Made by a program: the position numbers and the translations under genes. Shown here piece after piece: positions 35,061 to 46,210 of a stretch of DNA of 64,000 nt. The notes beneath the pieces are model-generated. The model ran no database searches, was not told the origin of the DNA, and worked only from the letters and a program-made list of their open reading frames with translations. The DNA comes from Kappaphycus alvarezii (Eukaryota; Rhodophyta; Florideophyceae; Gigartinales; Solieriaceae): assembly GCA_002205965.3 (NCBI GenBank), contig NADL03000740.1:62001-126000 (forward strand), in the 5' to 3' direction. Numbering within the stretch: position 1 is the stretch's first letter; each line of letters starts with the position of its first letter.

Positions 35061-35487
35061 AAATGCGAAGTTCATGGTGAGCGGTATTTGAAATTTGTCT
35101 TTTGGACACAAGTAGGTCGTCAACGTTATCTGCAACAAGTTCAAATTTGTCTAAAGCTTCCCGGCCAATCCAAAATGGAATATTGGAATTAACTACATCG
35201 ACGTGTAGCGGGATGAAAGCCCCGTCAGGCGTTGAAATACGAATTTCAATCTGTGCGATGCTTGGAAATACTCCATCGCCAAACTTGTAAGCAGTTGTCA
35301 CGTGCTTACGTTTAATCTTAATCCCAGCTAGGTCACAGTATGCCTTTGCTTGTGATTTTCCAATCACTGATTTTTGAGCACCAGTGTCGAGACATATTCC
35401 GTGGAATTTCTCTGAACTGGAGTGTTTTGGCAATTTGCTGCTTTTGGCAGTTAAAATCTCATGTATCTTTACGTAATAATTCTCCAT
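35059..35487 (-). pseudogene. Copia family B retropepsin
   Basis: Open frame of 142 codons with 'GICLDTGAQKSVIG', an intact aspartic protease active site, and 'PFWIGREALDKFELV' at the end of the domain. It ends in a stop just before the integrase tail. The catalytic Asp is unchanged, unlike family A. Confidence 0.7.
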
Positions 35488-35780
35488 TTTTTTTGCTTCC
35501 GTGGAAGAGGGACGAGTTTCACGTTATAGATGGGAGGTTTGTCGCGTTCCCTTACAGTTTGCGTTTCGTTAGGAGCACTTCAGCTTGTTTGAGTACCCTT
35601 AGTTAAAAAACACTCGTCATCCAAAAACGATTGGTCCGTAACTGAAATTTGCGAAAACAACTTTTCAGGGACATACGTTGAGTCATCGTTGTCCAAAGTT
35701 ACATTTTCTGATTCTTCCATTTCATCATCACTGTTGACGTCTCCGGAGAAATCCTGAGCAGGTAGTATTTCTTCATAAAC

Positions 35781-35990
35781 TCAATGATCGTCATGATCCA
35801 ATTCATGACAGAGCTCAAAAAGTACACGTTTAGTGGCCTTGGCTGGATTTTTAAATGATTTTCTCTGATAGTATTGAACCTTTCGAGCAATATTCTCAGC
35901 CATTGATTGGCGACATTGAGAAAGAATATGGCCCTTTTTACCACAACATAAAAAAACTCTATCATCACGAGGTTTGTTCTTCCGCATGCT
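35781..35990 (-). pseudogene. Copia family B gag zinc-knuckle region
   Basis: Frame contains 'FLCCGKKGHILSQC', a CCHC knuckle whose first Cys is Phe (TTT where TGT is expected); the other C, H and C are at the right spacing. Upstream gag is not recognisable in one frame. Confidence 0.6.
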
Positions 35991-36116
35991 GTAAGCGTCG
36001 TTGCTTCGTAAGTTACCATCGTGACGATTGACTTTGGTAGAACGCGTGTCACGGTCGTATTGAGGTTGCCCAGTATGAAATGAATGATCGAATATCCAGA
36101 TTGGATTTAACTAAAT

Positions 36117-36663
36117 CTAATTTGAAATAACCCTTAAATGATTCTTCCCAGCCTTATGGCGCTGTAAATGTGAATGGCTCTCGAAGCTCCGTTTGCACTC
36201 CTGACAGTACGGCGGATTTTTATTATTCTGTAAGCGGTTCTTGTGCTTGCGGCTCTGTAAATGGTCGAAATAGGTCTTTGAGCCGTTGCAAGTAGCCTTG
36301 CAACCCCCAGCGCGATCAGCCAATCGACGGTTAGCTTTGCGACGTAGGCGTAGCAGAGCCCTAGAGGTTGGTCTGTAAGCGCTGTCAGCAGTAGGAGGAA
36401 TTGTAAGATCAATTACTGAAACTAGACGACGTGGCACACGTGGAAGATCTGAAATCCGAGCTTGACCTGAACCTGAATTCACACGTGTAGTCCCTGAAAC
36501 TGAACCTGAAACTGGAGGGACACCTCTCCCTATGTGATTGGCAGAAGTTGAAGGGCTCCGATTGGTCTGCGACGGCGATTTTTGAAGCCACGTGGAGGCT
36601 CCTGATTGATCGGCTAAACCCCAACACTTGGCGAAATTGGAGTGACACTCGTATTTTTTTGCT
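36117..36663 (-). CDS. C2H2 zinc-finger ORF inside Copia family B
   Basis: An open frame from the stop at 36663-36665 to 36117, between the 5' LTR and the gag knuckle and in the element's sense. It has no ATG in its first part, so it may start at a non-ATG codon, be spliced, or be the rest of a broken gag. The N-terminal half is Ser/Pro/Thr-rich. The C-terminal half has two finger-like units: C-x3-C...FDHLQSRKH-K (matrin/U1-like) and 'CQECKRSFESHSHLQRHKAG', a good C2H2 with a His-x-x-Gly-Lys-x-His ending. Fingers of this type bind nucleic acid, often dsRNA or snRNA. Copia gags normally carry only CCHC knuckles, so this is unusual. It could also be captured host sequence. Confidence 0.5.
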
Positions 36664-36968
36664 TACAGTCGGGTTCGGGGTGATGCTGACATAGGTTCAA
36701 AGCTTACACAGAGTAGATCGAGATTCCGATCTTGTTCTGGATTCGGTCGGGCCAGGTGGGCTACTTGGCACCACAATCGAATTGTTTCCCTTATTGGCCA
36801 CTGGGTAGTGTTCAAAAAAGAATTAAAAAAATAAACGTATTTGGTAGTATTTATCAGCTTACACGCGTCTCTAAACAACGCGAAAATAGAGCAAATAGGT
36901 TTTTTCACTATCGAATAGCAAATGGACTTACTTCTTAAATTCTTTGAAAAACGGGAAATCCGGATTGT

Positions 36969-37375
36969 TGCGAAATTTCAAGGGATAAGAAGCAGACTGG
37001 CGGCGTTAGCGGCGAGCCTGAAAAAAACTGTAGTCGTTTTTGCTTAGGGTAGACATGTTGAGTAGGTTGAAAATAAAGTTTTTGATGTTTTGTTTACTTC
37101 AGTGCCCAAGGCGGCTAGGCCTTTTATAGGCAGTAGATGCCGTCGACTATCTCAAGCACATCTACAAACTACTTACTAGATTACCTAGCGGATAGTTCTG
37201 CGGACGGCCCTACTGACCCTTACACTACAACAGTCCTAGCAGACATCGCTAACAGTACAAGAGGATAGAGAAAATATAGAATATGTAGGATAGAAAATAG
37301 CAGTAAGGGCAAAAAACTACACTACAGGACTGTAAATAGAACATAAATAAATTATATGTATCCTGTATTTCAACA
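36969..37375 (-). repeat. 5' LTR of Copia family B
   Basis: 407 bp, minus-strand TGTTGAAATACAGG...CGCA. Direct-repeat partner of 32877-33282. Confidence 0.85.
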
Positions 37376-38470
37376 GTATCACACTGCTGGAAAATACGAC
37401 TGTACCTACAGCTGTAACAAATACACCTGTAAATGAATCCAAACTTGACTTATCAGAACACTTCAAAAAATTTCAAATCAGAGTTATCACACCAACTCAA
37501 ATTTGAATATCACACTTTTGAACATCACACTTACGAAACACAATAGGTCAGTCATGAAGGACTATAGTATTACCTATACAGTATATAAGATGACTTGGAG
37601 CAACCGACTCCACACAACCTCCCCTCTCCCCTAACCCCAAGTGCTGAAGAGTAAAAACGAAAGGCCTCCACCTTCGTTTCATAGACAAGTCCCAACCCCA
37701 AACCAAACCCATAACCCCTTACCCCTTACCCTCTCCTGGGCCAAAGTTCCCCTAACCATTTAGGGCACCAGGCCCACTCCCTAAGGGGCTCCCTCCGATT
37801 ACACCGCGTCGCCGCACATCCCCACAGTCTATATTCACACCTGAAAAAACCCTTATCCCATTAAGCAACTGCTATGATCGATAGAAGAGAAGGATTGACC
37901 CTGAGCGACCAATCATTTCCAATTTCCTCTCAATTACAAGTTTAGCTTTTCTGAATCTATTGTGACGATCAGTTTGAGAACAAGTGTCATAGTACCTCTC
38001 CACAAATCTGGAACCGTAATCTCAAATTCCACCTTCTTTGTTTCACCCTCCACAGTTCTGCATCATCCTCACAAATTGGGGTCCTCTGATTCATTTTATG
38101 GCAATTGCATATGAAATATCTTCGTTCTGTATCCATCCACAAAACATCCATTAAAGACTTTTCGTCAAATTCTTAAATGCCGTCGAGATATGATCTCCGC
38201 GCTACGTGAGCTCCTGTGAGTACAGTTATTGCATCGGAAATTCCCTGGCTGCATTTTTGACCACACCAGTAACTCCCATTCCATATCTCATCAAAGTTGC
38301 TGCAGCTGACACAGATACAAAATAAAAGTCCCCTCATAGAACCCAATCTGTCTTCAGCCACGGTTGAACAAGATGAATTGTGGGAGCGGTAGAGTGACAG
38401 AATTTTTCTGTGATGTCACGCCGAAGGTCATTCGTCTATTCCAAGACAAGCTCCATCCCGAACGTGATTA
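37376..38470 (+). mobile_element. second Penelope-like segment (direct repeat of 31.3-31.9 kb)
   Basis: From about 37860 to 38460 the sequence aligns with 31310-31910: shared words include 'gtacctctccacaaa', 'gtttcaccctccacagttct' and 'gaaatatcttcgttct'. Same orientation. 37376-37860 is probably the continuation of the element cut by Copia B, but I see no motif there; it has a C-rich stretch with 'ccccttaccccttaccc' near 37715. Confidence 0.5.
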
Positions 38471-40049
38471 AAGCCTGAAAACACGCCCAATCCTTCAATC
38501 TGCAGCAAATATCGGGCTTTCTGTCATAGGACACAGCTTGCGGAAGTCTTTCTTTGATCCAATCCCGCCAAGACCATACAAAGTGCTGATATTTTCATCT
38601 ACACAGATACGGAACATTGAGTGACATATTTCCTACAGTGGATATTCAAATAATTCAGAAATCAACTCTCCAGAAACTATCTTTTGTCATTCAAGGGCCT
38701 TTCTTCTCTTCCATAAGTCTGACTGAAGCAAATTTTTTCGAAAATCAGCTAAAATCTCCTGGGTGATATGACTTTTCCAAAGCTTGATCCTTTATTATGC
38801 TTCGATTCATTATCATTCCTGACGTCACGACGGCTTGAAAATGTAAACCTCGTCATTAGAATAATAACTTCAAAGAAACTCAATATCTCCCCTGACGAAA
38901 CAGGCTGAATTCCAATGACATCCAATCGCTCATTTCTAAGTTCACGCATGTTATTGAGGTAACGGAGCAAAAAAATGCCCATAAACCATTCAAATGGCGA
39001 TAAATATCGAGGAACAAGACCATAGGTAAGATTGTTACCAGATTAGCCAATTACCTTGGAGCTTTTTTCGGAAACATGTTCATCAATAGATTTGAACATC
39101 TCCTGGTTGATTCCAAATCGCTCGCTAGCAATTGCAGTTGCATCTGATTCATGCACCGTCGAATCATCCGAATTCCCATCTCAGGAGGATGGAAACGATA
39201 GTAAAGCACCCAAATCTTAAACTTCGCCTTCATTCGGCAATTGAGACGATTCAAACTCTGCCAAAACTTCTGTAGATGAAATTCCATTTTGATGTTGACA
39301 ATCTTCATTCAGAGTGACGTTCTTGAGGCGGTCGCGTATCTCCCAGCTTGGTCCCACTGAATTCCTCCTTTGCCCACTTAAATGTCAATGCGGACTGCAA
39401 TGACGGTTCCAGAGACCAATTTCGTCTTCCAAGATGACCCATACGAGCGCTTACATTCTGCCGCTGACGTAACAAGGGAATCTCGGGGTGAACTTGATTT
39501 CCTGGAATGGCTTATGGATCCATTTTCGGAAAGAAAAAGGGAAAATAAAGGGTTATAGTATGAGGGAAAGTGGTTCCTGGGTAAAGTTGCAATTCTCGAA
39601 ATTTTTGTTTTTATAGACTATTTACTTGCCTTTATTAACAGTATTAACACGTGGGGCGGAAAATGGCCGCTAAAATAGTTTTTAAAAAATGTGGTTAAAG
39701 AATTGTACTAATTTTTGCACAAATGTCCTCAGAGGAAAAATAGTCCTATAGGCGCTAGAGGAGGAATTTTAGATGTATCATAGTACAGATTTCATTGAGG
39801 GAATTTTTTTCCATCCCGTTTGCTGGATCAGGCATCAGTTGAGCCCTTTACGGGTTGTTTATGTTAAGCAGGCTCACTAATATCTTTAAATAAAGGTCCC
39901 AGTTTCTCTCATAGTACACATGAAGTACAACAGGCCAACAAAGTCAGTATAAAATTCTTCTCATCCCTCGATCATCATCGGAAGATGCGGGTAAGGGACA
40001 TAGGACCACAGAACATCTGGCTCGCTCTTAGTCAAATAATCTGAGCGGT
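38471..40049. other. no recognisable gene
   Basis: AT-rich, short frames only. A minus-strand frame at 39051-39308 is Lys/Arg/Met-rich with no motif. Confidence 0.4.
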
Positions 40050-41290
40050 TATATCACCGCACAGACATGGTATGAACCAAGATGGAGTGGGTATGAGAGT
40101 TTGTAAAGAATATCTGGACATAGAACATTACCGGAAGTTCTAGGCAAAAAATGCTGACCTGCGGTCAGCACGGCATTACCAAAGACGTGGGAGAAACGGT
40201 AACAGTGGGTTCTAGGCAGTAGTGCCACCCTATTCCAAAGGTACGCGAAAGGCACCACTGTGAGTTGCGCACAATTCGAATTTGATCCTTTAGTGCAATG
40301 CACGGTGCGCAGTTCTTCTCATCTAGGAACGGAACACCGTCAGACAATGAGAAAACCAACACACACACATCAAGACCCACAGGGTATTCTCTGTCCCGCT
40401 TTCTCTTTAAGCACCCTGCGATGCAGTAGCACAGCTCGCCGACGGCGAGGAGAAATGGGGTTGGAAGAGCGGGGGTAATTCCTTGGACACCTGGACGGTA
40501 TACTTGTCCTCCGGGTTGTAAGGCCGGACCGTGGTCCCGTGGAATGCTAGAAACGTGATAAGGATCGATTCTAGAGAATATTAGACACCAGGGGTGTAAA
40601 AATGGACAAAGAAGATGCAGTAGTGGGTCAGCAGTGCCGAATATCTCCTTTGTAGATAGGGATGTTGTCACCAACGACAACCTTGAAGTTCCTATTTTTA
40701 TATATACGCCGGAGTCCAGGGCGCCAAATGTGAGTAAGTATCACAAACAAACAAAAAAAAGGGGTATTACAATATTGGATAGAGAGGGAGGAAAAAAAGG
40801 GGGAACCCGGGCGGATAAACTTGGCTATAGCCAAAGTTGCCGTCGGCAAGGTTTCTGCAAAGGCGGAAGTTGGGAGTCAAGTTCAGAGCCAACACTGGGT
40901 GGCTGTTTAATCTGGGACCGTAGTGGCCAGGTAGGTATAAATAATAGTTAACTAGGTTAGGGTTATTTACGACGGCGGGGTGAGTGAAGTTAGGGTCAGC
41001 CAAGTTAGGGAGATCCAAGTTAGAGATAAGTGAATTCGACACTTAATCCAATAGGTGCCTTTCACTTGCGAAAATATCAGGTCCAATTTGGGGGCGGAGT
41101 GGTCCAGATTGCAAGCCCTCAAGCCCCCTCGGGTGGTTATACAGTACCCGTAATAATAGTGGGCGACAAGCGAAAATTGCCCTTACTGTACAGTACAGTG
41201 CCTGCTGGTTAGCAGTGAATCAGATCAAAAAAATATCACCAAAATCAGCTCTGCCGATGGCAGTACAGTGTGAGTGCCAATTGCACTACA
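40050..41290 (-). mobile_element. Copia family A copy: LTR and gag leader
   Basis: Minus orientation. LTR 40729-41290 (TG...CA), then the primer-binding-like sequence TGGCGCCCTGGACTCCGG directly after it, then a leader frame (40165-40680) with 'LAVGELCYCIAGCLKRKRDR' and 'LSDGVPFLDEKNCAP'. The leader continues further than in the 62 kb copy. No protease or second LTR. Confidence 0.7.
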
Positions 41291-41424
41291 GAACCGAGCA
41301 AATCATCCAATTCACAACATAAGCTCAGTCATGAGCATTTGACGTTTATTTTTGGAGCATTAACTCCGCTTTGCTCGTAGAAAGGCTGATTTCGCCCTCA
41401 TAATATGAGATGCTTTGATGAATC

Positions 41425-41463
41425 GTCGAAAGCGGAATATGAGACTCATATTCCGCTTTCGAC
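41425..41463. repeat. perfect inverted repeat, 19-nt arms, 1-nt centre
   Basis: Left arm 41425-41443 (gtcgaaagcggaatatgag), centre a at 41444, right arm 41445-41463 is its exact reverse complement. No decay, although neighbouring sequence is decayed. Confidence 0.85.
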
Positions 41464-41739
41464 AGCCATCTGCTCGACACTCTGGAAGTGAGAGTGAATA
41501 ACCGGTTTTGCAGGCAGTGGGACATCACTTTTCCATTCATCCACTTCTTCGTCTTCGCGCTACTCGCCTTCTCTCACAGTTTCAAGCGCATCTTTGACCA
41601 TGGCTTGACGAATATCGTTATCTTCTTCGATGTTCAACCACCTTTAAACGTCAGTTTCTGCCTTCGTGTTTAGATTATCGTCGATAAAGGGATCACTGCC
41701 AACATTAGAAAGAGACAGTCTGTAAAGCAGCGATCATAT

Positions 41740-43090
41740 CCTTCAAACTGTTCTTCTCACTGTGCGCACAGGATATTTTCCTTCCACCGTAGTTATATCT
41801 GCAGCATAAACTACAGGCAAGATATAGGCTTTCACCCAACATCCCGCAATGGTTGCAGGAGTGAGTTCCTTCCTGATAGTAGCGATCAGTTCACATACAT
41901 CCAGCATATGAGGATGAAAACCATCCTGCGAACCACGCATTCCTCTCTTCGCAGTTGAAGACGATCGCCTCGCTTTCCTTGACTCCAAGTAGCTCACAAT
42001 TGTGCGCAGCAGTAATCTGCAGTATCTGGATTTGAACGTCGCAATAATTCCCATGTCCATCGTCTGATGAAGTGCTGTACAGTTGTGGCGCAAAGTTAGT
42101 ATGTCTACTTGGCCTCACATATCGGATAGGTCAGTTCCGTGTGAGCCACATATATCCATTAGTAAGACATAGGGTTGGGAAGTGAACTTTCGAATGAATG
42201 AAAGAAAACTTCAAAGAACTACCGACGAAATGTGGCGGTATCCGACCACGCATTATTTTGACTAAAGTACGGCACTGGCAGAGATCCCAACTGAAAGCAT
42301 CTAGGATGTTTTTCTGTACCAATCAGATCCATTGGAAGTTTGGTAGAGCCTTTTGCGTTCGTGCATACATACGCCGTCACCCTGTCCTTTGCTTTCATTG
42401 CTTACGTGCCACGCACTGATTTTCGAGATTCGAAATAGGCCCAATAAGATCTTCAAGGCGGCAGTTCGTAGAACAGTCCTATTTCATCGACGTTAAAAGT
42501 ACAGTCAAGGTCGTAGTCCTTCAACCATTCCCTTATTTGAGTCATATCTGCTGCAATATTTACTGCAGATAAACTACCAGCTTCTCCACACAATGAAACA
42601 GAACGCAGTGAGTGACGCCTAGTAAACTTTGGCACCAAGCCATTCGAGGCGCGAGAGTTTTACGGATTTTGTTTCTGTTATTCACAGGCGCAAGGTTGAA
42701 GAAGATCGTCGCAAATTAGTGGTGAATTACGAGTGCTTTCTGTTGAATAACCCACTTGGTTACGCCCATCTTCGGTGATCTCGCAACTTGTAGGAAGTTA
42801 ATAATGTCCTTCTCAAAGACTGGAAACGGTGGCAAACGAATTGTTTTTGATTCAAGTGACATGGATTGGTTCTGTTACAAAAGAGTCCTTCCGCTGCGCT
42901 TAATGTTTGTAGCAGTATGGCGAGAAATTGCAATCTGCTTTATTAAGGTGGATGCATTGTAACCGCTTGATAACAGACGAGAAATTTCAATTTGTTGGCC
43001 GAGATTAAGCCTGGTTCTTTTTGTGTCGGAAGTAGATAGTCCCACTGCCATCGTGATACTTTGGTTTTCTCTGGGAGGGAGCAAAAAGCG
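41740..43090 (-). pseudogene. pogo/Tigger-like transposase relic
   Basis: Minus-strand blocks in order: 'KRTRLNLGQQIEISRLL' with 'AISRHTATNIKR' (CENP-B/Psq helix-turn-helix, 42.9-43.05 kb); 'FTRRHSLRSVSLCGEAGS' and 'CTFNVDEIGLFYELPP' (the DE-G-LFY block with the first catalytic Asp, 42.45-42.64 kb); 'LIGTEKHPRCFQL' (42.3 kb); 'DMGIIATFKSRYCRLLL' (42.0 kb); 'ATIAGCWVKAYILP' (41.8 kb), the usual end. Tc1/mariner superfamily, pogo clade. Several frameshifts; inactive. Confidence 0.75.
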
Positions 43091-43379
43091 CCCAGAAACG
43101 GTTCAAAGACAACTGTGTGGTAGTTCCTGCAACAGAAACGTTCCTTGAGGAGTAATCTGATCGGAAACACGGCAGAAACCCTTCCGGGTTTCCGACCAGA
43201 TCGCTCGAGATGTGCCCCGTGATTACGGGTGGCACTAATTAGAGGGCCGCACTGTTCTATGTGGCACTATTGCGAGCCCCCCCTATTTACGGTTAGGGGT
43301 ACAAAACCATTAGGTAGTCGTAGGCAGACTTGCGGGTAACGTGTAAAACATAGAGGGCCCCACCCACCAGCAGCTCCTG

Positions 43380-43850
43380 ACGGCAATGTGGACCGCCCGA
43401 TCGACTGCGATGTCATCGTTGCCTCTCCCTTCAAGGATGATGTACAGGAGCCACCTGGGAAGTGGGAGGTGGTGCTTCAGTTGCGCACCGCAAGAAGGCC
43501 ACTGACCTAGAGCGCAAACTGTCGCGTATCCTCCCGCCCACTTACGACTACCCCGCACATTATCCCCAACTTCGATTTTCAACCGCTGGCTTTCGATTCC
43601 CTAGGTTCACCTTCTCTCGCTACTGTTCTCTTCATAGAGGATCTATTCCTACGCATCGCGGAGAAGCTTCGTACATCAGTTGAAGTTATCCGAAAGAGAA
43701 TATACCGGCACATTAGTAACACGATACGGTCTTCTCTGCCGAACGTTAACGTGTCGCGAACACCTGTGCACGTGGCTGACGTGGACCACCCGGTTTGCAC
43801 TTCACTAGCTAAATGGTCGGTTCTTGCACGGAACCCTTGATGATAACGCC
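43380..43850 (+). pseudogene. RT-associated nuclease-like domain remnant, ending in repeat C
   Basis: Plus-strand frames give 'CDVIVASPFKDDV', 'VAHRKKATDLERKLSRI', then 'FDFQPLAFDSLGSPSLATV' and 'IRSSLPNVNVSRTPVHVADV' at the end. The order D-V-x-V-x-x-P, K-rich helix, F-x-P-x-x-x-x-x-x-G resembles a C-terminal domain I recall from RT-bearing elements and regard as PD-(D/E)XK-like. The family name is inference; the end is shared with 12.6 and 53.2 kb. Confidence 0.45.
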
Positions 43851-43979
43851 GTTAAGTTCTGCCATCCGCGCCGCTCAGAGTGCGCCAAGCAAGAAAAGTC
43901 GTCAATGAGTGACAATAATAACTTTGCCTAACGGGCCGCCTTAACGCCAGCAAGCAGGCATGCCGCGTCAGACATAACA

Positions 43980-44590
43980 GCTGCGGCAGCACCCCTTTGA
44001 GTTTGCACCGCTCGAACTTTCCCGGAAGTCTTCATCGCTCGAACGGCAGCAGTTCGTGCAACATCGGTTAGCAACGTATATGCGTCTGGATGTCAGGCTC
44101 CGAAGGTGGATACGGGGATGTGCACAAGCCTTCTTCTAGCAGAAGTCGTGATCAAAGGTTCATACCTTCTGCATTTGGCGGATATTGCTGCATTGAGGGA
44201 GGTGAGCGGATTGCAATTACGCGGTCTCCTATTAGAAGGCGCATAAGGGTTAACGAACGTGACATCGAAGAAGTCTGTTCCTCCATTGCTGCCCATTGTC
44301 TGAATTTCTGGCCTTGTGCAGTGGAGACCCTGTCGCTGCTCGATGGCGGGGTGGCGGGCTTCTTTCTGCAGGTCGTGGGCGAGGAGGACGACTTGACGGT
44401 CGTGTTGTCGGGTTCGGTGCCCACCATACAAGCAGTGCATGAGAGGATCCCCGTAGCACTCGAAGACCTCTGGGCATTTTTGTCTCATCGTTTCGTCAAC
44501 CGCAAAATCTGAAAAATCAGGTTGGAATAATGTAGGGTGACAAGCGGAGCGCGTCATACAGCACATGCCGAGGAGGCGTAAAGAAGCCAA
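43980..44590 (-). pseudogene. RT-associated nuclease-like domain remnant, best-preserved copy
   Basis: A 165-codon minus frame: 'CLYGGHRTRQHDRQVVLLAH' (R-x-H-D helix), 'KEARHPAIEQRQGLH', then 'GGTDFFDVTFVNPYAPSNR', 'NAAISAKCRRYEPLI' and 'HIPVSTFGA' before a stop; 'HPDAYTLL' follows. The D-V-T-F-V-x-P and V-x-T-x-G-A-x-H-P-D blocks match the same family as the neighbours. The opposite-strand frame over this interval is treated as its shadow. Confidence 0.5.
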
Positions 44591-44599
44591 AATTTCACT

Positions 44600-45407
44600 G
44601 CCCCCTAGCCAAGTAACTAGAAGGAAGCCTCCCTTCGATCATTCACTGCAAGTCGTACAACGGCTTTGTATTCATCGGTTACTCTGGACGTCTCCGCAGA
44701 TGGTGAACCCCGCGAGTCGAAACTAGTGGCACAAACCTTTATCCTAATGTCGATCCCTGAGGCAGCGCTCCGCAAGGAATGTTTACTGCTTTGCCGGCTA
44801 ACTCCCTGTTCTTCTGTCGTTCCGCTGCATTAGGGATGGTACACGCTTCGCGTGCTCCCGTGGACAAAGGTCTCTATGGGAATGGCAACGTTACACTGAC
44901 GTTGTCCGCCACGGGGAATGATGGCGACGTATTGGTCGCGTCAGACCGCGGGTGCACCAGGATGTCTGCAAACCGCACGTTCAGTCTGGGAACCAGGTAC
45001 TCCACCTCAGTTTGAACGCTGACTCCTACTGCTTTGAACACCTATCGGCCACACACTGGCACCACTGTGTTGTGCCGGTTGGTCCATTCAAGATCTTTCT
45101 TAAACTGATCCGCGGCACGGTCTCCTAACTGCTCCCTGGATCTATTGCACTCCGCGCAGCGAAGCGACGCGGTTTCATCAAACACTGTCACTGCCAGCTG
45201 GCGATGTTGCATCCTTGTCCACATCTTCTCGTAAATTCTTCTGACAACAGATGGGTGCGCGGTGAGGGAGGCCGCGGCAGGTGTTTCCACGTGTGTATGG
45301 CGGCGGATGCACTCCCGGATTTCGGCTTCCCGATCCATCGCGGGGCTTGGAAACGTCGCCAAATGATCATCCCTCCAGAAGAGCTTGTTTAAGTACATGC
45401 TTGCCAT
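44600..45407 (-). pseudogene. RT-associated nuclease-like domain remnant
   Basis: Minus frame with a 'CAECNRS' unit, then 'LEWTNRHNTVVPVC' (R-H-N), and after a stop 'VQTEVEYLVPRLNVRFADIL' and 'VADNVSVTLPF', then 'RFVPLVSTRGVHH' near 44.70 kb. Same block order as 43.98-44.59 kb but a different subfamily, lying head-to-tail with it. Confidence 0.45.
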
Positions 45408-45779
45408 TTTCTACCAAGGCGAGAATGTCTGAATGGATTCAGGTGTAATGATCTAAAACGGTTCTAGAATATATCTACCGGCACTCCAACCTGCTGTATC
45501 TGAATCATTTTGCCCGCTGTTGCCCCCTACGGTATTCCGTTTTCATTGAAGAACAAATCTCGCGAATGCCTTCGAAATATCATATTAATGAATGAATGAT
45601 TCGATGGGGCGCATGTTAGCGCATTGTTCGCGTTCTTTAGCCTTCGATTGCAATTGACATTGTTTATCAGAACCATTGAGTCGCGAGAAATAATAGCTCC
45701 CTGCATTCGACACAAGAAGTGGTGCCCTGAACCCGGTTAGTGGTTAACGATAAAGTCTGATCCGTCTGGGAATGATGGA

Positions 45780-46210
45780 ACTTCATCAAAGTAAACTTCA
45801 AACGTTTCAAGATAATCGTTTTTAGAGCGGAGTCTAATGGAACCCCAATTGCAAGGGACCAGGAGTTCTGACAACTCTTCCCTTCTTTGTATCAATGATT
45901 TTCATATATCAATGATTCTCATAAACTCTTCAGTTGACCCATATGCTCCATGTCTATCCAAAATACGACTGCACCAAAGTGGGAGATTAGCATCATTGGC
46001 TACCCTGTTGTAGACATACCAGTGGATGCTCTCGTTGCGTTAGAAATAAACCTTTCGTCCTTACTCTGGGAATTGTTGTGAGGCATTTCAGCTTGCGCCA
46101 ATAGGAACCAATTGCCGTTAGATGTCCACCCCGAATCTCCAAGCATAACGGTTACAGAAGTTGCAGTGGCTTTCCACTGTCGCCGTGCTAATCGATTTTC
46201 TTGCAACTAG
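45780..46210 (-). pseudogene. Harbinger-like transposase remnant
   Basis: Reads 'VMLGDSGWTSNGNWFLLAQ', matching the second-Asp block of DDE_4 transposases (LGDSgf...G.wLL), then 'SNATRASTGM' where the E-block should begin and 'WIDMEHMGQLKSL' further on. Broken by stops. Upstream to 47.1 kb only short frames are seen. Confidence 0.5.

Larger units (their letters stand above)
32877..37375 (-). mobile_element. Copia family B LTR retrotransposon, 4.5 kb, two LTRs
   Basis: Direct repeats 32877-33282 and 36969-37375 (about 406 bp, roughly twenty-odd differences by eye) flank minus-strand domains in the order C2H2 ORF, zinc knuckle, protease, integrase C-terminus, RT, RNase H. A polypurine tract precedes the 3' LTR. 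The integrase zinc-binding domain and catalytic core are absent. It has a stop inside RT and frameshifts in RNase H, so it is dead but much younger than the Gypsy relic. It interrupts the Penelope-like relic. I could not see a clear 5-bp target duplication (ttagt / gtatc). Confidence 0.85.

Noticed and set aside
40165..40680. 171-codon minus frame as a host gene
   Set aside because: It is the leader region of Copia family A, repeated at 21.5 and 62.3 kb.
44090..44512. 140-codon plus-strand frame
   Set aside because: Opposite the minus-strand frame with the DVTFVxP and RxHD blocks, which is shared by other relics; the plus frame has no motif.
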